From assembly GCA_016871175.1 (NCBI GenBank), contig VFZL01000011.1, forward strand, positions 1-64,000: a stretch of 64,000 bases of DNA, given 5' to 3'. A model generated the notes under the pieces. That model was not told the origin of the DNA. It searched no databases and saw only the letters and a list, made by a program, of their open reading frames with translations. This document shows, piece after piece, positions 59,374 through 64,000 of this stretch (within the stretch, counting starts at the first letter, position 1; every line of letters starts with the position of its first letter). Origin of the DNA: Acidimicrobiia bacterium. Its GTDB lineage: Bacteria > Acidobacteriota > Vicinamibacteria > Vicinamibacterales > CAVVIG01. A program made the position numbers and the translations under genes.

Positions 59374-60106
59374 GGCCGCCGAGCTTCTTCAAGTCGACAG
59401 CTGCAGCAAGCTGATGGAGCACCTTCACGCCCTCGACGTTGCGACCGTCGATCTCGACGACGAATCGTTTGTCGACGATGGCGGTGAGCGTCCCATCTTT
59501 GCCTTCGGTGTCCTACTTCTCCCAGCCCGGGAACTCGCCCACCTTCACCGCTTTCTCGTAGCCTCGTTCCGTTTCTTTTTCGTAACCGGCTGTCAGAAAC
59601 ATGGCAAACGGTGCGATGAGCATCTGGTTCAGTGCCGAGTCTGTGATCTTTAGCTCGAGCTCAGATTCGCCCTTCGTGTACCGTACCTCCGCCTGGGAGA
59701 AATTGACCGGGCTCGACATCCGCTCGCCAGTCGGCTTGCTGCGCTCCCAGTCGCCGAACGACTCAGGGAACACGGACATGAGGTCGCGGAAACCCACCGG
59801 ATCCACCGGCTTGGCGTTCGGATCTGCACCAGCGAGCGCTCCAAAGCCCTTCGCCATGGATTCGAGGCCTTTGGCGAACTGTTGACCGTCTACGCCGGCG
59901 CCCTCCGCGGCCTTTTCCAGCTCCTTCGCGCCCTGCTCGAACTGCTTGACCGCTTCGTCCTGTGGACTCGAGCCTCCGCATGCGACCAGGACTACCGATA
60001 CTGCGACGGCCAAGGCCGCCTTACACTCGCGAACCATGATTCCTCCAATTGCATCTCGGACGTAGTGACACTCGGGTGCGTCACGTTTCGACGAACGTCT
60101 TGGCAA
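59357..60106 (-). pseudogene. Lipoprotein of unknown function with premature TAG
   Basis: VLVACGGSSPQDEAVKQFEQGAKELEKAAEG...GEFPGWEK*DTEGKDGTLTAIVDKRFVVEIDGRNVEGVKVLHQLAAAVDLKKLGGLKSSAQ*; TAG complement at 59513-59515, frame open on both sides. Confidence 0.65.
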
Positions 60107-60401
60107 GCCGACTCAGTAGGTCGACGAGTGTTTCGTTCTCGAGCGCGAATGCCTTTCGATCAGCCGACCACGAGAGTTTGTAGCTGCGCGCCATGGCCGA
60201 CACCCAGATCTGGCGAACAGGCGCGTTCGGGGACACGACGAATTTCTCGTCTGAGGGCTCTTCGAACACCAAGTCGAGCACCCCGTCGTGCAGCTCCACT
60301 TCGAACCCCTCCGCGTCGGCAAGTGGCAGCAGGGCGCGGCGGGTTTCGTTGATGGCCTCGTCGCTCAGCACGCGGAACTCCTGTTCGGTGAGAGTGGACA
60401 T
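60081..60401 (-). CDS. cyaY: Frataxin/CyaY-like protein
   Basis: 106 aa: LDLVFEEPSDEKFVVSPNAPVRQIWVSAMARSYKLSWSADRKAFALENETLVDLLSRL. Confidence 0.72.
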   Translation of the reverse strand: MSTLTEQEFRVLSDEAINETRRALLPLADAEGFEVELHDGVLDLVFEEPSDEKFVVSPNAPVRQIWVSAMARSYKLSWSADRKAFALENETLVDLLSRLAKTFVET

Positions 60402-60441
60402 GGATACACCGCGCTACGGCCTGGGTGAGAACGCGCCAGCC

Positions 60442-61401
60442 TTACTGGCCCGTGGGTCGCGCACTATCGGGCGCCGCGAGGTAGCTGCGGCGCGCGCGTG
60501 CGTAGTGCCATGGCTTCTTGACTCGCGTCGCCAGCTTGTGGATCTTGCCGTCCAGCTGTTTCGGCTCGAACGCGAGCACGTATTGACTGTGCAGCTCTTG
60601 AGCGACCTTCGTGAACGTGGAGGCCAGCTCCGAGTCTGCCTGAATCTCGAAGTAGCCGCCACCGGTCTCCTCGGCGAGCCGCTTCAGGCCGCCATCGGGT
60701 TTGGTTCGGACGTTGCGCAAACCGTCGAAGTAGTTGCTCTCCAAACCAATAGCGTAAACCATCACCTCTTCTGCGCGCGCTCGCTCGACGACCTGGCCGA
60801 GACGCGTTCGACTACCGGCGTCAGCTCCGTCCGTGAACACGAGGACGATGCGTCGGCCGTCCAGTCCCTTGAGCTCGTCGAGTCCCACGCCCAATGCGTC
60901 CCACAGGCGTGTACCGTTGCCGAAGTCGAGGTCCTTGATATCCGAGATCAGGTGATCGCGATTGCTCGTGAACTCCTGGCTGACCTCGATCTTGTCGTTG
61001 AAGGCGCCAACCTTCGCCTTGTCGTCCGGTAGGAGACGCAAGACGAACTGCTCGGCCGCCTGCTGAAGGAGCTTGATGCTGCCTGTTACGCTCAGGCTGG
61101 TATCGAGCAGAACGACCACCGAAATGGGTTGGATCTTGTTGTCGAAGAGGATGATCTCCTGTGCCTTCTCGTTGTCGAAGACGTCGAAGTCCTCCTTGAC
61201 GAGGTCGGGCGCCAGGCGGCCATTGCCATCGAACACAGTGGCGAAGATCGAGACGACGCGCGTGGTGGCCCTAAAGGTGGGCTGCGCGGGCAGCAGCGCC
61301 GGCAGGGCTGCCAGCACTCCTGCCGTGGTCATCAAGATGACGAGCGTCCGCGCCCGCCGGGTAGATCCACAACGTCGACGGACGAAAGCGGCAACTCGCA
61401 T
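60442..61401 (-). CDS. VWFA-related (acidobacterial type) secreted protein
   Basis: LVKEDFDVFDNEKAQEIILFDNKIQPISVVVLLDTSLSVTGSIKLL...VLVFTDGADAGS. Confidence 0.85.
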   Translation of the reverse strand: MRVAAFVRRRCGSTRRARTLVILMTTAGVLAALPALLPAQPTFRATTRVVSIFATVFDGNGRLAPDLVKEDFDVFDNEKAQEIILFDNKIQPISVVVLLDTSLSVTGSIKLLQQAAEQFVLRLLPDDKAKVGAFNDKIEVSQEFTSNRDHLISDIKDLDFGNGTRLWDALGVGLDELKGLDGRRIVLVFTDGADAGSRTRLGQVVERARAEEVMVYAIGLESNYFDGLRNVRTKPDGGLKRLAEETGGGYFEIQADSELASTFTKVAQELHSQYVLAFEPKQLDGKIHKLATRVKKPWHYARARRSYLAAPDSARPTGQ

Positions 61402-61509
61402 GAATCCAGATTACAGCAACGTGCGGACAGACCGTACTCTCCCCAAGCGGATCTCCTCTCGCCGTGCCCAGCAGGTGCGTTCAGGACCGAATCCGGTACA
61501 ATTTGCCCG

Positions 61510-61941
61510 GTGAGCGCAAAGCCACCCGTGGTCGTCAACCTGTCATGGGAAGGCGACTTGCGGTTTCGCGCCGATCTCCAGGGCCCGACCGCTGCGCCCG
61601 CGCCGCCGCCCCTCGTGTTTGATAGCGCCGGTCAGGCGGGACCTTCGCCGGTGGGGGCGTTGGCGGGCGCTCTCGCCGCCTGTATGGCGATCGACCTTGC
61701 GTTGATCCTGACGAGAGGCCGCCATCCCCTCCGGGACATTCAAGCCCGGCTCGAGGCGGCCCGAGCGGATGCCGAACCACGTCGTCTCGTGAGTGCGACG
61801 CTGCATTTCCGCGTTCTTGGCGATGTTCCCCCGAGCGCCGTCAAGCGGGCCATTGAACTGTCGCGCGAGAAGTACTGCTCGGTTTGGCACTCGCTGCGGC
61901 CCGACATCGAGTTCCAGGTGACATTTGAGCTCGCACAGTAG
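61510..61941 (+). CDS. OsmC-family protein
   Basis: GTG start; GPSPVGALAGALAACMAIDLALILTRGRHPLRDIQARLEA...AIELSREKYCSVWHSL. Confidence 0.8.
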   Translation: MSAKPPVVVNLSWEGDLRFRADLQGPTAAPAPPPLVFDSAGQAGPSPVGALAGALAACMAIDLALILTRGRHPLRDIQARLEAARADAEPRRLVSATLHFRVLGDVPPSAVKRAIELSREKYCSVWHSLRPDIEFQVTFELAQ

Positions 61942-62080
61942 CGATCCGTCACGCTACCGAACGACACCGCGGACCGCTCGTCCCGGCTTGCCTCGATCGA
62001 CTGGCTTCCCGGACTGGCTGTGCTGATCATGATCCAACGCATGTCACTGATGCCTGAACGGCGCCCGTCGAACGGACCAC

Positions 62081-62563
62081 CGTGGCATTCCGCTACCTGA
62101 CCGTTCTTGGCGGATTCGCCGCTCCGCTGTTCTTGTGCTCGCCGGCGTGTCCTTGGTGTTCTCCGGTGAATCCATCGTGCTGCCAAACCCGTGGCCGTCG
62201 CTGATGAGTCTGAGGGCGAACGGTCGAACTGCCCAGGTGGCGGTACTTTCAAGGATGAGCTTGGTTCTGCCGCTGGCCGGCACGGCCGTACTCGGTCTGG
62301 GCCTCGTGACCGGCTACATGCCTCGCTGTCCTGCGCAAGCTCGGACGAGCCTCTCGGCTCGTCTACTGGATTCATGTCCAGCTCGCCTACGGCTGGCTAG
62401 CGTCGCCGCTGCATAAAGAGCTCAATTTGAGTCAGTTGGCGGCGGCGTACGTGATCTTCTGTTTGGCGATGTACCACATCATTCCGATGCGGGACCGGCT
62501 CCGATCCACCTGGCTCCCTCAGCGACGCCTCGACTCGGATCGGCCCCGCGATGCCTCGGCATA
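62081..62563 (+). pseudogene. DUF1624/heparan-acetyltransferase-like membrane protein remnant
   Basis: AFRYLTVLGGFAAPLFL... in one frame; LRKLGRASRLVYWIHVQLAYGWLASPLHKELNLSQLAAAYVIFCLAMYHIIPMRDRLRSTW in another. Confidence 0.5.
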
Positions 62564-62684
62564 AGACCTCCCCCGAAAAGGTCATCCGGCAGAAAACGAT
62601 TGAGATGGCCGCTGGACGGCCGCTACAATCGCCCGCGCCTCTCAAGAAGGCAGGCCCTCCCGGCCGATCGGCGAAAGTGCACCC

Positions 62685-63827
62685 ATGATCAACGTCGCTG
62701 CAATCCGGATGCAGCAGTTTGGGGTTCAGTTCTATCAGGCCTCTCTGACTGCGAGTGATATCGACAAGCTGGTTCGATTCGAAGTCTTGAACTACGTCAG
62801 TAGCGGGTCCCAGGCGGGGGTCCGCGGCGGGCGTCCTCGGCCAGGGACCGCCCCATCGAAGGTGAATTGGGACCTCCTCGAAGGCCGCATCGCGTCCAGC
62901 GAGAAGGCTTACCAGCGTCAAATCATCCGTCGGAAAATCGACGAGCTCGTGCAGTACTACGAGCAATGCCGGCAGGCTCGTGACCTCCCCTCTATCCCCG
63001 GGGCGGTGATCATCAGCTGCGACGAGAAACTTACGTTTTCTCCATCGGACTCCAACTCGAAGCTCGGGATCCTGAAGGTTCCGGAGCGCGAGGGGATTCT
63101 GCGCGCCATTGACGGCCAGCACCGTCTGCTCGCGCTACACGCCGACATCGACCATTTCGAGGGTGAGGATTTCAGCGTCCCGGCCATCATTTTCGACCGG
63201 TTGCCCGAAGACCACGTCGTTCAGATGTTCGTCACAATCAACGCCAAACATACAAGGCTGAACGCATCGCATCTCGTCAGCCTGTCCGGCCGTCAGCTCT
63301 ATCGTGACGATGCCCTGGCGACGGCCCATGACGTGGTGCGGGCGCTGAACGATCGGGAGGATTCGCCGCTGCACAATGAGATCAAGCTCCTCGGCGTGGG
63401 CAAGGGGCGAGTCGCACAGGCGCCGCTCGCTCAGGAACTCAAGACGTTGTTCGCCGCCGACGGACTGAACGGACGCCGGGGTGGCGACGCTCATGAAGAG
63501 GCCAAGAAGTTCTTCGTGAACTACGTCAAGCAGATCGCCTTGGTCTTCAATGGTGCCTGGAACGGTCGGAAGTACAGCATCCGTACCGCGTCGGCGCTTC
63601 GCGCCTTCATTCGCGTGGCTCCAGACGTGTTGCGCCGTCTCGATCAGGAGCACGCCGAGCGATCCGACTTCCGCGCCATCGGACGGGTCATCGCGCCGTG
63701 GGGGCGACGCATCGGCGATCTTCGCTTCGAAACCGAGGGTCAGTGGAAGCGTGGTGGCACCACCGTCGAGTCTCTGGCCAAGGAGCTGAAGCTCGCGCTT
63801 CAGTATCCCGAGGGCGCGGCGGTCTAG
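62685..63827 (+). CDS. DGQHR-domain/DndB-like protein
   Basis: REGILRAIDGQHRLLALHADIDHFEGEDFSVPAIIFDRLPEDHVVQMFVTINAKHTRLNASHL. Confidence 0.82.
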   Translation: MINVAAIRMQQFGVQFYQASLTASDIDKLVRFEVLNYVSSGSQAGVRGGRPRPGTAPSKVNWDLLEGRIASSEKAYQRQIIRRKIDELVQYYEQCRQARDLPSIPGAVIISCDEKLTFSPSDSNSKLGILKVPEREGILRAIDGQHRLLALHADIDHFEGEDFSVPAIIFDRLPEDHVVQMFVTINAKHTRLNASHLVSLSGRQLYRDDALATAHDVVRALNDREDSPLHNEIKLLGVGKGRVAQAPLAQELKTLFAADGLNGRRGGDAHEEAKKFFVNYVKQIALVFNGAWNGRKYSIRTASALRAFIRVAPDVLRRLDQEHAERSDFRAIGRVIAPWGRRIGDLRFETEGQWKRGGTTVESLAKELKLALQYPEGAAV

Positions 63828-63831
63828 GTCG

Positions 63832-64000
63832 TTGTCTCTGGTCATCACGGGCGGCGCCGGGTTCATCGGGTCGAACCTCGTACGCCATGCGTTCACACAC
63901 TCGACCGAGCGACTCATCGTCGTCGACAAGCTCACTTACGCAGGGAGCTTGCTCAACCTCGAAGGCGTGATCGACTCGTCGCGCGTACGCTTTGTGCACG
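63832..64000 (+). CDS. rmlB: dTDP-glucose 4,6-dehydratase (N-terminal part, runs off window)
   Basis: LSLVITGGAGFIGSNLVRHAFTHSTERLIVVDKLTYAGSLLNLEGV. Confidence 0.85.
   Translation, partial: MSLVITGGAGFIGSNLVRHAFTHSTERLIVVDKLTYAGSLLNLEGVIDSSRVRFVH

Noticed and set aside
2918-59515. Stop-codon recoding (Sec/Pyl or reassigned code)
   Set aside because: All three stop types interrupt genes, intact genes use the same stops normally, and no SECIS/PYLIS was evident; decay or sequence error is simpler
1-64000. CRISPR arrays, rRNA, tRNA
   Set aside because: No regularly spaced identical repeats with unique spacers and no recognisable tRNA/rRNA sequence noticed on reading; the 21-bp array has no spacers

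Overview
GC-rich chromosomal window, probably Acidobacteriota (Vicinamibacteria-like; inferred from the mix of VWFA-related, DUF1592/DUF1552, ankyrin, NHL and DUF5916 proteins). Three zones are visible. (1) The left flank (about 1-18.4 kb) is rich in damaged genes: a frameshifted ABC ATPase, an internally collapsed ABC permease/M1 peptidase fusion, a gutted TonB-dependent receptor, and nonsense codons in a DHFR-like gene and an NHL gene. It also carries a phased 21-bp tandem repeat and iterated-word intergenic tracts. (2) The intact core (about 18.55-42.9 kb) is a large respiratory island. ActA-ActB-ActE, a CydA-like protein without CydB and three c-type cytochromes (one with an EB_dh domain) lie on +. 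ActC-ActD-ActF, a cupredoxin-like protein and an aa3-type oxidase operon lie on -. Between them is the most interesting candidate system: a USP-USP-Zn-ribbon-PCP_red(x3) fusion, a GNAT protein, a META lipoprotein, an Mrp/ApbC-type ATPase, a Zn-ribbon-PCP_red protein and a NirJ/AhbD-like radical SAM-SPASM-PCP_red protein. That makes five PCP_red-like domains in three proteins with no BchL/N/B. I propose a tetrapyrrole/heme handling or maturation module for the CydA-like/ACIII complex. (3) The right flank has two oppositely oriented DUF1592-DUF1552 pairs around an ankyrin protein, a HemQ/chlorite-dismutase-family pseudogene, a proline-racemase-family protein lacking both catalytic cysteines, a frataxin-like protein, an orphan DndB/DGQHR protein and the start of rmlB. 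A B3-type metallo-beta-lactamase-like protein (13.0-13.9 kb) has a rewritten Zn1 site. No rRNA, tRNA or CRISPR was recognised. All family calls are from reading motifs; no searches were run.
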